Shown here: positions 25,156 through 33,733 of the stretch, piece after piece | Position numbering within the stretch: the stretch's first letter is position 1 | How the letters are laid out: the number at the start of each line of letters is the position of its first letter | DNA from: Mucinivorans hirudinis | Lineage (GTDB): Bacteria; Bacteroidota; Bacteroidia; Bacteroidales; Rikenellaceae | NCBI GenBank assembly: GCA_000723505.1 | Contig: HG934468.1 | Location: forward strand, 2,388,798 to 2,452,797 | Length of the DNA: 64,000 bases | Direction: 5' to 3' | Notes under the pieces: generated by a model | Databases searched by the model: none | The model's input: only the letters and a program-made list of their open reading frames with translations | Told to the model about the DNA's origin: nothing | Position numbers and translations under genes: made by a program

Positions 25156-26757
25156 ATGAATTCCTACTGCAAAAATCTTTTTGAATACAATCGTCGCCAC
25201 ACGCGGACGGTGGTTGTGGGTGGTGTTGCTATGGGTGGTACAAATCCTGTGGTGGTTCAATCAATGACCACCGCCAAGACGGAAGATGCTCTGGCGTGCG
25301 TAGATCAGGCAATATCAATTTTCGAGGCAGGTGCGCAGTTGGTCAGACTCACAGCTCAAGGGCGCGGACAGGCGGAGAATCTTTCCGTAATCAAGCAAAT
25401 GATTGCCTCACGAGGGTATATGATACCCTTGGTTGCCGATATTCACTTCAATCCGGAGGCGGCGTATATTGCTGCTAAATATATAGATAAGGTGAGGATT
25501 AACCCCGGCAATTTTGCATCGGCGGATAATATGCGCGATAAATTGGGGGAGCTCATAAAAATTTGCAAAGAGTGTAAGAGAGCATTAAGAATCGGTGTAA
25601 ACCACGGTTCATTGGCTTCTAGAATTGTGGAGAGATGGGGTGACACGCCTGCGGGAATGGTGGAGTCGGCAATGGAGTATTTGAGGTTGTGTCGCGAGTT
25701 CGATTTTTGGGATGTGGTCGTCTCTTTTAAGTCGAGCAACGTGCGAACGATGGTAGAGGCATATCGACTTGGTGCGGCAACAATGGATAGCGAGGGGTTA
25801 AATTTTCCACTCCATTTGGGGGTGACGGAGGCGGGTTCGGATGAGGACGGACGCATAAAATCAGCAGTAGGCATTGGGGCGCTTCTTGTAGACGGAATTG
25901 GCGATACGATTCGTGTCTCACTCACCGAATCGCCAGAATCCGAAATTCCGGTGGCACGTACCATAATAGAATATTGCGCCACGCGTACAATTCAAAATTA
26001 CATTCCTACTTCTCAGGAGTCATTACCATATGACCCCTTTGTGTTTAGCAAGCGCTCTGCCACTTCCGTGCCCATAGTGGTTGGTGGTGAGCAGGGTACG
26101 ATTACTGCTCAGGATGCACTCAATGGTGCGCAGGGTTGGGTGGGGGTGACCTTGGACGATTTCGAACCTGAGTTTTTGGAGTGGTTGGAGGAAAATCCGC
26201 ATAGGGAGCTGGTTGTTACCTCCGAAAACAACAACTGGACAGCAGAGATTCGGGCGGCATTTGTGGTTATGCTGAGAAATAAGTTGCCGAATCCGATGAT
26301 AATCAGAAAAAATTATGAGGAGAAGGAGTACGAAAAATTGCAGATATATGCTTCTATAGATTTTGGCTCGATACTCATTGATGGCTTTGGAGATGGCGTT
26401 TGGATAGAAAATTTCGGAGAGACCCTGCCCGAAAAATTGGGGCTTGATATTTTACAGGCTACGCGTATGCGGATGACAAAGACCGAGATAATTTCGTGTC
26501 CCGGGTGCGGGCGGACACTTTTCGATTTGCCGACAACGGCACGTAAGGTCAAGGAGCGACTAGGTGGAGTGGCAGGTCTGAAAATCGCAGTTATGGGGTG
26601 TATTGTTAATGGGCCTGGCGAGATGGCTGATGCCGACTACGGCTATGTTGGCGCGGGCGAAGGCAAGGTTACGCTCTATAAAGGAGGAGAGATAGTCGAG
26701 CGCAATATACCCCAAGAGCAGGCATTAGAGCGTCTTGCAGAGTTAGTTGCAGAGTAG
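25156..26757 (+). CDS. ispG: 4-hydroxy-3-methylbut-2-enyl diphosphate synthase IspG (long form)
   Basis: Iron-sulfur enzyme of the non-mevalonate isoprenoid pathway that reductively converts methylerythritol cyclodiphosphate to HMBPP. The 533-residue length marks the long, plant-like form with an extra central domain (about 260-420) between the barrel and the cluster domain. The N-terminal part has PVVVQSMTTAKTED and PLVADIHFNP. The [4Fe-4S] ligands are Cys448 and Cys451 in SCPGCGRTLFDLP and Cys482 in VMGCIVNGPGEM. It ends where an AT-rich and repeat-rich gap begins, before an insertion sequence. Confidence 0.95.
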   Translation: MNSYCKNLFEYNRRHTRTVVVGGVAMGGTNPVVVQSMTTAKTEDALACVDQAISIFEAGAQLVRLTAQGRGQAENLSVIKQMIASRGYMIPLVADIHFNPEAAYIAAKYIDKVRINPGNFASADNMRDKLGELIKICKECKRALRIGVNHGSLASRIVERWGDTPAGMVESAMEYLRLCREFDFWDVVVSFKSSNVRTMVEAYRLGAATMDSEGLNFPLHLGVTEAGSDEDGRIKSAVGIGALLVDGIGDTIRVSLTESPESEIPVARTIIEYCATRTIQNYIPTSQESLPYDPFVFSKRSATSVPIVVGGEQGTITAQDALNGAQGWVGVTLDDFEPEFLEWLEENPHRELVVTSENNNWTAEIRAAFVVMLRNKLPNPMIIRKNYEEKEYEKLQIYASIDFGSILIDGFGDGVWIENFGETLPEKLGLDILQATRMRMTKTEIISCPGCGRTLFDLPTTARKVKERLGGVAGLKIAVMGCIVNGPGEMADADYGYVGAGEGKVTLYKGGEIVERNIPQEQALERLAELVAE

Positions 26758-26841
26758 CTTCTTGGGGTTGTTCATAAGGAATGTTCTGCCGGCTCTTCGG
26801 GTTTTTTATCGCAATCTTTTGATTACGTTGCTTTCATCCAT

Positions 26842-26900
<59 letters not shown>

Positions 26901-26923
26901 TGGTCGCTGTAATTCTTTTTCAC

Positions 26924-26948
26924 TACTTAGAAGCTGCCTAAATTTTAT
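26924..26948 (+). repeat. Dispersed repeat, copy 3, cut by the insertion sequence
   Basis: The segment begins TACTTAGAAGCTGCCTAAA and differs from copy 1 at four of 25 positions. Its last nine bases, AAATTTTAT, are the left target duplication of the IS. The ATT that continues copy 1 reappears right after the second duplication at 28412-28414. Confidence 0.6.
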
Positions 26949-27053
26949 CATTATTAACCGACTAAAATCGGATTTTTGTTAATTATTTCTGCAATCGTTT
27001 AGTAATCAGCATGTATTTCCGCATAAATAGTCATTTCAAAATACCTACCCCCC

Positions 27054-28292
27054 TCAAAATAGTGCCATTTGTATCGTTGGGGCTCGGCTCGATGAGCAAA
27101 AATTAGCCCCTTTTCGCTTGTGATAAGTGCGTTTGCAGTTCTGAATCATCCAAAAAATATCCAGATAACTCGTCAAATGTATCCTCACCAACACCGCAAC
27201 AGTCGAAAATGCTTTGTCAGTCTGCGTTTTGACTTTCAACACCGTCAAAAGTAGATGAGCAATGAGCGTTATCCATATCTGCGTCTTAATTCCATTCTCG
27301 GTCTCAGAGTAGAAAAAGTGTAGTTGAAAATTCTGCTTCAACTTCTTAAACAACAGCTCTATTTGCCAGCGGCACTTGTAGATAAAAGCCACATCCTCTG
27401 CACTGATTTGAAAGTTATTGGTGATAAAAACCAATATCCGACCCTTTTCATCACGATAAACAACTTTCCTTAAACAAACCTTCTTCTGCTCCTTATTATC
27501 CTTATAATTCAGATGAATGTGCTCCTCTGATATTACTCCAAACTCTTTGTCGTTCAGCACTTTCTCTGAAATAACCTCCTGTACCTCGTAAACAGCATTG
27601 CGTTTCAACCGTCCGACAAACCAAACTCCCTCTTCTGTCCAGCGGGCATATTGCCCATAGTCGTTGTACGCCTTGTCGAAACAAATCATACTCCCTGCTG
27701 TGAGGTTGAGCTTGCTCAGAAATTTCTTATCGTGCATTTTTGCCTCGCTTATATTGACGTGCTTGGCACAATCGGCGTGAGCGTCTATCATCATATGCAC
27801 CTTCAATCCACCCTTCTTCTTACCATCTCCTTTGGGGTTACGACCTACCCCCTTCATTATGTCCGAAAATAGGCGAATAGTGGTAGAATCGAAGATGTAA
27901 AACTTCTCAAAATCCACCCCCTTAATTCGGCTGACCGACAAAAGTGGCGAGTAGTGGCTCAATAACTCAAAGTAGTAATCCCTGAACAAAACCTCATCTC
28001 TATCTCGCAAAGCATCGCCTATGGTGCTTTTGGCGGGCGATTTATCTAGCCCCAAATAGCTCAACTTGCCTTGCAAGCCCTGCATTGCTGCTGCAATCTC
28101 GCCCACAGAATCACACCTGCTAAAGACCCCAAAGAGCAAAGTTATCAACTGCTCCCACGAGCGAAATCGTTTGTAGTACCTATCCGATTTGTGACGGTGA
28201 ACTAACAGGTCAAACTTCGCTCTTGGCAGAAAATCTACAATCTGTTTGAAAATCGGCTGACCGACTAAATTTTTATAACTATCTTTGCCCAT
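27054..28292 (-). CDS. IS4-family transposase with DUF4372-type N-terminus
   Basis: DDE transposase that cuts and joins the ends of the surrounding element. I place the start at ATG 28290-28292 (412 residues, MGKDSYKNLVGQPIF), because the likely promoter places initiation near 28313. ATG 28316 would start upstream of that point. The N-terminal part (about 1-75) has the DUF4372 look, and the catalytic core follows with FYIFDSTTIRLF (first Asp), ICFDKAYNDY (second Asp) and the IS4 YREK signature in YKCRWQIELLFKKLKQ (Tyr-x2-Arg-x3-Glu-x6-Lys). The frame is unbroken. Confidence 0.93.
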   Translation of the reverse strand: MGKDSYKNLVGQPIFKQIVDFLPRAKFDLLVHRHKSDRYYKRFRSWEQLITLLFGVFSRCDSVGEIAAAMQGLQGKLSYLGLDKSPAKSTIGDALRDRDEVLFRDYYFELLSHYSPLLSVSRIKGVDFEKFYIFDSTTIRLFSDIMKGVGRNPKGDGKKKGGLKVHMMIDAHADCAKHVNISEAKMHDKKFLSKLNLTAGSMICFDKAYNDYGQYARWTEEGVWFVGRLKRNAVYEVQEVISEKVLNDKEFGVISEEHIHLNYKDNKEQKKVCLRKVVYRDEKGRILVFITNNFQISAEDVAFIYKCRWQIELLFKKLKQNFQLHFFYSETENGIKTQIWITLIAHLLLTVLKVKTQTDKAFSTVAVLVRIHLTSYLDIFWMIQNCKRTYHKRKGANFCSSSRAPTIQMALF

Positions 28293-28319
28293 AGTTGAAT
28301 CTTGTATTGTTTGCACTTA

Positions 28320-28353
28320 CAAAATTACAACTATCGGGGTAATTCTCTTCAAA
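28320..28353 (-). promoter_or_regulatory. Probable transposase promoter
   Basis: On the minus strand TTTG (28350-28353) and TAATTTTG (28320-28327) are 22 nt apart, close to the consensus spacing. The promoter lies inside the IS end. Confidence 0.5.
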
Positions 28354-28407
28354 GGGGATTACCCCTCTCTTTTTTTCTCAACTTTTTTGTCGGTCAGTAA
28401 TGAAATT

Positions 28408-28878
28408 TTATATTGAAATTTCCAATATCTCTAGTTTCATCTTTCCGTTTGGCACGGTAACATCCACAATATCACCCTTTTTCTTGCCCAATAGCGCCTT
28501 TGCTATGGGGGTGCTGACAGCCAATTTGCCCTCTTTGAGGTTGGCTTCGTTCTCAGAGACAAGTCTGTACTGCATATGCTTGCCCGTGGCGTGGTTCTTG
28601 AGGGTTACGCAGTTGAGAATTTGCACACATTTGGTGTCAATCTTGCTTGTATCAATCACACGAGCAGTTGAGATTATTCCCTCAAGCTTGGCAATGCGCA
28701 TTTCGAGTAGCCCTTGCGCCTCCTTTGCGGCATCATACTCAGCATTTTCCGACAGGTCGCCCTTGTCTCGGGCTTCGGCAATTTGCTGTGTTATTAGTGG
28801 TCGTTGGGCTTTGAGCGCGGCGAGATCTGCCATAAGCTTATCCAGTCCTTGTTGGGTTATGTGATTTATGGATGCCAT
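28408..28878 (-). CDS. greA: Transcription elongation factor GreA
   Basis: Factor that enters the RNA polymerase secondary channel and stimulates cleavage of backtracked RNA. From ATG 28876-28878 the product is 156 residues, the family length, starting MASINHITQQGLDKLMADL. The N-terminal coiled coil carries the acidic tip (GDLSENAEYDAAKEAQ), and the C-terminal domain ends with VTVPNGKMKLEILEISI. A longer frame from 28896 adds six untypical residues. The TAA stop (28408-28410) lies within the IS target duplication, so the insertion left the reading frame intact. Confidence 0.95.
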   Translation of the reverse strand: MASINHITQQGLDKLMADLAALKAQRPLITQQIAEARDKGDLSENAEYDAAKEAQGLLEMRIAKLEGIISTARVIDTSKIDTKCVQILNCVTLKNHATGKHMQYRLVSENEANLKEGKLAVSTPIAKALLGKKKGDIVDVTVPNGKMKLEILEISI

Positions 28879-28950
28879 TGTTTTTGAGTAATACAAAAAT
28901 AAAAGAGTCCCAATCTTTTCGGACAGGGATTCTCGCCATTAATAATGAGA

Positions 28951-28981
28951 CAAAGGTATAAATTATTTTTTAATTCACAAA
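28951..28981 (-). promoter_or_regulatory. Promoter of greA
   Basis: On the minus strand TTTG (28978-28981) and TACCTTTG (28951-28958) are separated by 19 nt, a perfect consensus. The leader would be about 65 nt. Confidence 0.75.
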
Positions 28982-29157
28982 ATAATTCTCGCTGCCTAAA
29001 ATATTTCCATTCCGGTATTTTATGGATGTATAAATCTTGTTACCACGTAAGTAGCGAAAAAATATTGCAACAATTCTTATTCCCTGCTTCGAGCGAATGG
29101 GATTCCAAGAATGAATTATTCAAACCCATTTAGAACTCTTCCAAGGACTGAAAAACA

Positions 29158-29197
29158 TAGAACGGACGATGTTTTTTCAAAAAAAACGTCCGTTCTA
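29158..29197. repeat. Long hairpin with A/T-rich loop
   Basis: TAGAACGGACG (29158-29168) pairs perfectly with CGTCCGTTCTA (29187-29197). The loop contains a T run and an A run that extend the pairing. It could terminate transcription from either side or be a repeat unit. Confidence 0.6.
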
Positions 29198-29218
29198 CGT
29201 CTTTGCAATAACTTAAGT

Positions 29219-29266
29219 GGGCTTCTGAAAACTACAAAATAACCAATGGTTAATTTTCAGAAACCC
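29219..29266. repeat. Nested hairpin behind the small DNA-binding gene
   Basis: TTCTGAAAA (29223-29231) pairs with TTTTCAGAA (29254-29262), flanked by GGG and CCC. AACCA/TGGTT forms a second stem inside the loop. It begins 11 nt past the stop of the minus-strand gene and may end its mRNA. Confidence 0.5.
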
Positions 29267-29277
29267 CCTTATTCCTA

Positions 29278-29526
29278 TTACTGTGCAATAATTGCCTTAG
29301 CTTTCTCAAGAATGGTTATATCATCCAAGACAACAATGCCACCGTCAGGACCGGGTTCGATGTGCATTCCCAGCGGTTTACCTTCGCCCGCATTGTAGTG
29401 TGTACCGCCAAAATAATTTCTGACAGTATCTGCTTCAATGCCTAATTCGTCTGCGATTCTCTGCATACTGCCCGTAGGCAATGAGTCCTTGATGCGGCGC
29501 AACTCGTTGAATGTTATGGTTGTCAT
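29278..29526 (-). CDS. Small putative DNA-binding protein (82 residues)
   Basis: A short conserved-looking protein with a probable helix-turn-helix in its first half: FNELRRIKDSLPTGSMQRIA followed by DELGIEADTVRNYF resembles two helices and a recognition helix. The second half is glycine- and aspartate-rich (MHIEPGPDGGIVVLDD) and ends in a helix. Similar proteins occur in Bacteroidales as small DNA-binding proteins, as far as I remember, with no assigned role. It is monocistronic, flanked by hairpins. No clear -33/-7 pair is visible upstream. Confidence 0.7.
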   Translation of the reverse strand: MTTITFNELRRIKDSLPTGSMQRIADELGIEADTVRNYFGGTHYNAGEGKPLGMHIEPGPDGGIVVLDDITILEKAKAIIAQ

Positions 29527-29600
29527 AAGTTTTATATAAGTTTTGGTTAATAATTTCGCTGCTTAAAGATATGAAATTATAATCAAGTGTGCAAATATTT

Positions 29601-30380
29601 TTATCGTAATTCATAAAATTTTACCCAATCTATATGCATTTCTACAGGTAGAGTGGCAGGGTCCACCTTGCCGACCCAATTTCCACCAAGTTGTGAGTCA
29701 AGTAGTAAGTAGTACGGCTCGTCACAAAACGGGAACTGTTCCTTTTCTGCTTCGGCTGCAATGCGTGGGTATGTGAGTGTTTTTTTGCCGTTTACGAAGA
29801 AACAGATGCTATCTTGATATTTTTCAACCGCATATATATTGTAGTCATCCTTATTAATTGCCGCAACGCTACCCGGCTTTGGCTCTTTGATTTTTAGGTT
29901 GAATGTGTAGTTGGAGTGAAGCGTTTGGTATGCCACGTTGTCGTAGTTTAGGTGCTCCATAATGTCAATCTCGCCACCCAGAGGCCAATTTGCCTTTTCG
30001 GGCAACATCCAAAAGGCAGGCCAGTAACCTTTTGCCGAACCGAGTTTGGCGCGAACCTCAACGCGACCGAGTCCAAACACCTTTTTGTTCTTTGTGTACA
30101 CTCCGCCGGTGAGAAATTTGGCACTGTCCGACTTTTGAGTGTGGTTGTTGATGCCGCGTAAAATCAAGTTGCCGTTTTTCACTGCGTAGAGAGAGTCGTA
30201 GTCTGACATATAGTTGTTCCAGTCGGACGGTCCGCGTGGAATCTTAGACCATATGCTCCAGTCTATTTCGTTGCCCTCGAAATTCTCTTCCCACACTAGA
30301 ACGAATTTGGGTTCTTCGAGAGTGGAGGCGCAACCAAGCGCCAAAATTAGTGCCAAAAATGGTAGTAAGATTTTTTTCAT
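29601..30380 (-). CDS. GH16-family glycoside hydrolase lipoprotein
   Basis: Probable endo-beta-glucanase or related hydrolase of family GH16, anchored as a lipoprotein. The 259 residues start with a signal (MKKILLPFLALILALG) and a lipobox LALGC with Cys17. The catalytic motif GGEIDIMEHLN contains Glu137 (nucleophile), Asp139 and Glu142 (acid/base). GYWPAFWMLP precedes it and IDWVKFYELR closes the fold, as in laminarinase-like GH16. The substrate cannot be fixed from sequence: laminarin, mixed-linkage glucan or a marine galactan are possible. No SusCD pair is adjacent. It lies 40 bp behind the carbonic anhydrase gene. Confidence 0.9.
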   Translation of the reverse strand: MKKILLPFLALILALGCASTLEEPKFVLVWEENFEGNEIDWSIWSKIPRGPSDWNNYMSDYDSLYAVKNGNLILRGINNHTQKSDSAKFLTGGVYTKNKKVFGLGRVEVRAKLGSAKGYWPAFWMLPEKANWPLGGEIDIMEHLNYDNVAYQTLHSNYTFNLKIKEPKPGSVAAINKDDYNIYAVEKYQDSICFFVNGKKTLTYPRIAAEAEKEQFPFCDEPYYLLLDSQLGGNWVGKVDPATLPVEMHIDWVKFYELR

Positions 30381-30420
30381 TGTTTTTTAGGTTATTGGAA
30401 AGTTGTTTAAAAATTATAGT

Positions 30421-30933
30421 TTAATCATACCAAGAGGCATACATAACATAATCGTTTGCAATGCGTTCCACGATGTCGCGACTTTGCTCCGGCGTTATAT
30501 TTTTGACCTTTTTCGCCGGAACACCCGCATAGATGGAGTTGGGCTCAACTATCTGATTCGAGAGCACCAAAGCTCCCGCTGCCACTATCGTGCCTGTGCC
30601 GATAACAGCGTTGTCGAGAATCGTAGCGCTCATACCGATAAGGCAGTTGTCCTCCACCGTTGCCCCGTGTACAACGGCATTGTGACCGATAGATACATTG
30701 TTTCCTATTTTCGACACGCTCTTCTTGTAGAGCGTGTGAATAACCGCACCATCCTGAATGTTCACTTTGTTGCCGATTGTGATGGTGTTTACATCGCCGC
30801 GCAAAACAGCACCGTACCATATCGAGCAGTCGTCCCCAATGGTTGTATCTCCTATGATTACTGCTGTTTCAGCCAAAAAACAGTTTTCGCCTATCTTGGG
30901 CGTGAAACCGCGCACCCCTTTTATTATTGCCAT
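30421..30933 (-). CDS. Gamma-carbonic anhydrase family protein
   Basis: Left-handed beta-helix hexapeptide-repeat protein of the gamma-carbonic anhydrase/YrdA group. The 170 residues have the family length. Repeats run through most of the chain (VIIGDTTIGDDCSIWYGAVL, then RGDVNTITIGNKVNIQD). Zinc-site histidines appear in AVIHT and IGHNAVVHG. The end GVPAKKVKNITPEQ is typical. Many members have weak or no anhydrase activity, so the name is structural. The minus-strand -7 element TAACTTTG at 30951-30958 fits; its -33 element is 23 nt away. Confidence 0.92.
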   Translation of the reverse strand: MAIIKGVRGFTPKIGENCFLAETAVIIGDTTIGDDCSIWYGAVLRGDVNTITIGNKVNIQDGAVIHTLYKKSVSKIGNNVSIGHNAVVHGATVEDNCLIGMSATILDNAVIGTGTIVAAGALVLSNQIVEPNSIYAGVPAKKVKNITPEQSRDIVERIANDYVMYASWYD

Positions 30934-31439
30934 AGTTTTGTTAGTTTACACAAAGTTATAATTTTTTTGCGAAAGTAGCGACAAATTTGTACCTTTGGAG
31001 TATTCAAATGCTTGCAGCGTAACCCGGGAATGTAGTTGCCAATGAATATGTGGCGTGATTTTACGTGGTTGATATTATATCAATAGTTAGTTAAGGAATT
31101 GATTAACACGCTGATATTCCCCGTCGTATTTTGCATTGTCACCCCCGAGTCTACCGCGCGGTGGCACGAACTAAAATTGTTTAGATAATTATTTTGTATA
31201 TAAAGTATAACTAGTATTTTCAGTTAAGTACTCATATTTTCCTTAATTACTGCCTTGAATCTCGGCTCTCAATTTTGGGGTGTTTCGTTTCTACCGATAG
31301 GTGTTCAAATCGTACTTTCGGGAAATATGACCCTTATATATGTTAAGTATCTATTAGACTTTATGTCGGGGTGTGGGTCTTGTGTAACAGCCGCACAGCC
31401 TGTGGGGGGAGTTTAGAGAAAACAATTTAATCCAATTTT
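30934..31439 (+). other. 506-bp gap with a strong plus-strand promoter and no visible gene
   Basis: The gap contains the minus-strand promoter of the carbonic anhydrase gene and a perfect plus-strand promoter at 30966-30997. No frame longer than about 15 codons follows that promoter. A palindrome ACCGCGCGGT lies at 31153-31162. The segment may be a long leader of the patatin gene or encode a small RNA. Confidence 0.5.
30966..30997 (+). promoter_or_regulatory. Strong promoter facing an apparently empty region
   Basis: TTTG (30966-30969) and TACCTTTG (30990-30997) are 20 nt apart. The next plus-strand gene starts 442 bp downstream. Confidence 0.65.
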
Positions 31440-33731
31440 ATGAGAAAGTTAATTACTGTATTACTGCTTCTTGGGGCGTTGAGATCGCAAGGGCAGAGTG
31501 TGGGATTGGTGCTAAGTGGAGGCGGTGCGCGCGGTTTGTATCACGTGGGTATTCTCAAAGCGTTGGAAGAGAATTCTATACCTATTGACTACATTGCCGG
31601 AGCATCTATGGGGGCAATTGTTGGAGGGATGTATGCGAGCGGCTACTCGCCGGACTATATGTGGGAGTTTTTCAAAACAGACTCCGTATCAACTTGGTTA
31701 TCAGGCAAACTACCTGAAGAATTCTCATACTTTTTCAAGAAATATGCTCCAACGCCCGAGATGGTCTCCATAGATCTCAATGCCGGCAAGGAGGACATTA
31801 CCAAGGCGTTGCAGTTGCCCACCAACCTTGTTTCTCCCTATCTTCTCGACTTGGCTTTTCACAGGATGATAACACCCGCTTCGAGCGCGGCAGCGGACAA
31901 TTTCGATAACCTGATGGTGCCGTTTCGATGTGTCGCCTCGGATGTTTTTAATAAGAAATTGGTAGTCTTCAAAGATGGCAATCTGACCTTTGCCATTCGT
32001 GCTTCTATGAGTATACCTTTGGTTTTTAAACCTATGATTATGGATACCACGTTGCTCTACGACGGTGGGGTCTACAATAACTTTCCGTGGCAGAGCCTTG
32101 ATGCCTACTTCCAACCGGATGTTTACATAGGCGGAGTTTGTGCCCGCAACTACGAAAATCCTTCGCATGATAATCTTGTGGGGCAACTTTCGGTGATGAT
32201 TACCCAACATACCGATTACCAGCTGCCGCGAGATACGGATGTAGAGATAAAACATATTTTCAAGGATGTCACCACACTGGAATATACCAAGGCTGAGTAC
32301 ATTATGCAGCGGGGTTATGACGATGCTATGGCGGCGATGCCCCAAATCAAGGAGCGCATAAAAAGACGTGTGTCGCCAGAGGAGATTGTGGCAAAGCGTG
32401 CCGCATTTAATGCCAAAAAATGCGAACTCATATATGAGGGCGTTCAGATTATGGGTCTCGACCCGGCACAGACCCACTTTGTAATGCGCCAGCTTGGTAT
32501 TCGCGACTCGCAACTTATATCTGAGGCATATTTCAGGGAGAAGTATTTGAAGATTATGGCAACGGGAATCTTTACAAGCGAATTTCCTGAGGTGCAATTC
32601 AATCCCAAGAGCGGTTTTTACAGAATAATATTGAGGATGGCAACCCAGTCGGATATGAAATTTTCTATTGGTGGCAACCTATCCTCAACCTCTCTGAATC
32701 AACTCTATGCCGGATTTAGATACCGAACAGTCGGGCGGACAGCCTCTAGTTACGGTGTGGAGGCTGCCTTGGGAGACTATTTGAGTTTCGTTGCGCTCAA
32801 CGGACGTCACGACTTCTATACCCGTTTCCCGTTTTATATCAGCTATGGCGCGGGAGTAGATGTTGTTGATAACGATGCTAAAAATGCGAGAATGTACTAT
32901 TCGTCAAAGGATTGGCGCGCTCAGCAGAGCATAAGATATCTGGTGAGGGGTTCGTTTGCGGCAAATGTTTCGGATAACCAAACAGCCTTCCGTGCGCACC
33001 TAAACTTGGGCAAAACACGTCATAAATATTTTAACTCGTACTATATCTCAACCGACACACCCACCCGTTTAGATTTTCTCTACGGTTCGCTCACTGCCGA
33101 GTTGCAGAAAAAAACGACAAACTATGCGATTTATCCCATATCGGGTGTAAGTCAGACTATTTCAGCGAAGTTTACTTCCGGCATCGAGGGTTATCGAGCT
33201 GGGAGTACCCAGACATTTGCTAGTAATTTGGATGGAAAGAATCGGAGCTGGTGGGAGGTGAATTTTCAGCGCGAACAATACTTAACCCTAGGGAGATTAG
33301 TTAACTTAGGTTATCATATAGAGGGGGCGGCGAGTAATCACCCAAAATTTAGCGACCCCATAGCAACAGCCTTTAGCCAGCCCACATTTGCGCCTACGCC
33401 ACTCTCAAAATCTATTTTTATGCCTGAATATCGTAGCAATTCTTACATAGCAATGGGTATAATGCCGATTTTAAAGTTTGATGCCAAGAACAATTTTTAC
33501 CTAAAAGCGTATTTATACGGTTTTTTGCCCGAGGAGTTTTTGGTGGAGAATAGAGATTTTATAGCTCCCACTTTCGAGAGACTTGCCGGATATGCAAAAT
33601 TTATCTATGGCGGCTCGTTGGTCTACCAGACGCCCATCGGTCCGGCTTCGCTCACCGTAACGCGTTTCACGACCGCACCCTCCAACTGGAATCTCGTAGT
33701 TAATTTTGGGATGATGCTTTTTAATAAATAG
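31440..33731 (+). CDS. Patatin-like phospholipase fused to an outer-membrane barrel
   Basis: PlpD-like (type Vd) architecture in 763 residues. A signal peptide (MRKLITVLLLLGALRSQG) is followed by a patatin lipase domain with SGGGARG (26-32, oxyanion loop), GASMG (Ser56, nucleophile) and the catalytic Asp in LLYDGGVYNN. A POTRA-like linker lies around 300-400, and a C-terminal 16-strand-type barrel runs to the final VVNFGMMLFNK. The lipase may be secreted through its own barrel or act at the outer membrane; Bacteroidetes homologues are often described as surface or periplasmic proteins. folP starts only 2 bp after its stop. Confidence 0.9.
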   Translation: MRKLITVLLLLGALRSQGQSVGLVLSGGGARGLYHVGILKALEENSIPIDYIAGASMGAIVGGMYASGYSPDYMWEFFKTDSVSTWLSGKLPEEFSYFFKKYAPTPEMVSIDLNAGKEDITKALQLPTNLVSPYLLDLAFHRMITPASSAAADNFDNLMVPFRCVASDVFNKKLVVFKDGNLTFAIRASMSIPLVFKPMIMDTTLLYDGGVYNNFPWQSLDAYFQPDVYIGGVCARNYENPSHDNLVGQLSVMITQHTDYQLPRDTDVEIKHIFKDVTTLEYTKAEYIMQRGYDDAMAAMPQIKERIKRRVSPEEIVAKRAAFNAKKCELIYEGVQIMGLDPAQTHFVMRQLGIRDSQLISEAYFREKYLKIMATGIFTSEFPEVQFNPKSGFYRIILRMATQSDMKFSIGGNLSSTSLNQLYAGFRYRTVGRTASSYGVEAALGDYLSFVALNGRHDFYTRFPFYISYGAGVDVVDNDAKNARMYYSSKDWRAQQSIRYLVRGSFAANVSDNQTAFRAHLNLGKTRHKYFNSYYISTDTPTRLDFLYGSLTAELQKKTTNYAIYPISGVSQTISAKFTSGIEGYRAGSTQTFASNLDGKNRSWWEVNFQREQYLTLGRLVNLGYHIEGAASNHPKFSDPIATAFSQPTFAPTPLSKSIFMPEYRSNSYIAMGIMPILKFDAKNNFYLKAYLYGFLPEEFLVENRDFIAPTFERLAGYAKFIYGGSLVYQTPIGPASLTVTRFTTAPSNWNLVVNFGMMLFNK

Positions 33732-33733
33732 TT

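Larger units (their letters stand above)
26949..28402 (-). mobile_element. Complete IS4-family insertion sequence, 1454 bp
   Basis: Imperfect terminal inverted repeats match at 16 of 19 positions: CATTATTAACCGACTAAAA at 26949-26967, and CATTACTGACCGACAAAAA read inward from 28402 to 28384. Both ends are flanked by the direct repeat AAATTTTAT (26940-26948 and 28403-28411), a 9-bp target duplication. One intact transposase gene lies inside on the minus strand. The element sits between convergent ispG and greA. Intact ends and gene suggest recent, possibly still active transposition. Confidence 0.88.
28879..29277. other. Gap between greA and the small DNA-binding gene
   Basis: It holds the greA promoter and two strong inverted repeats, at 29158-29197 and 29219-29266. 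A 62-codon plus-strand frame from 28945 overlaps the promoter and looks accidental. No other gene is visible. Confidence 0.55.

Noticed and set aside
28945-29133. 62-codon plus-strand frame behind greA
   Set aside because: It overlaps the greA promoter, has no start signals and an unremarkable composition.
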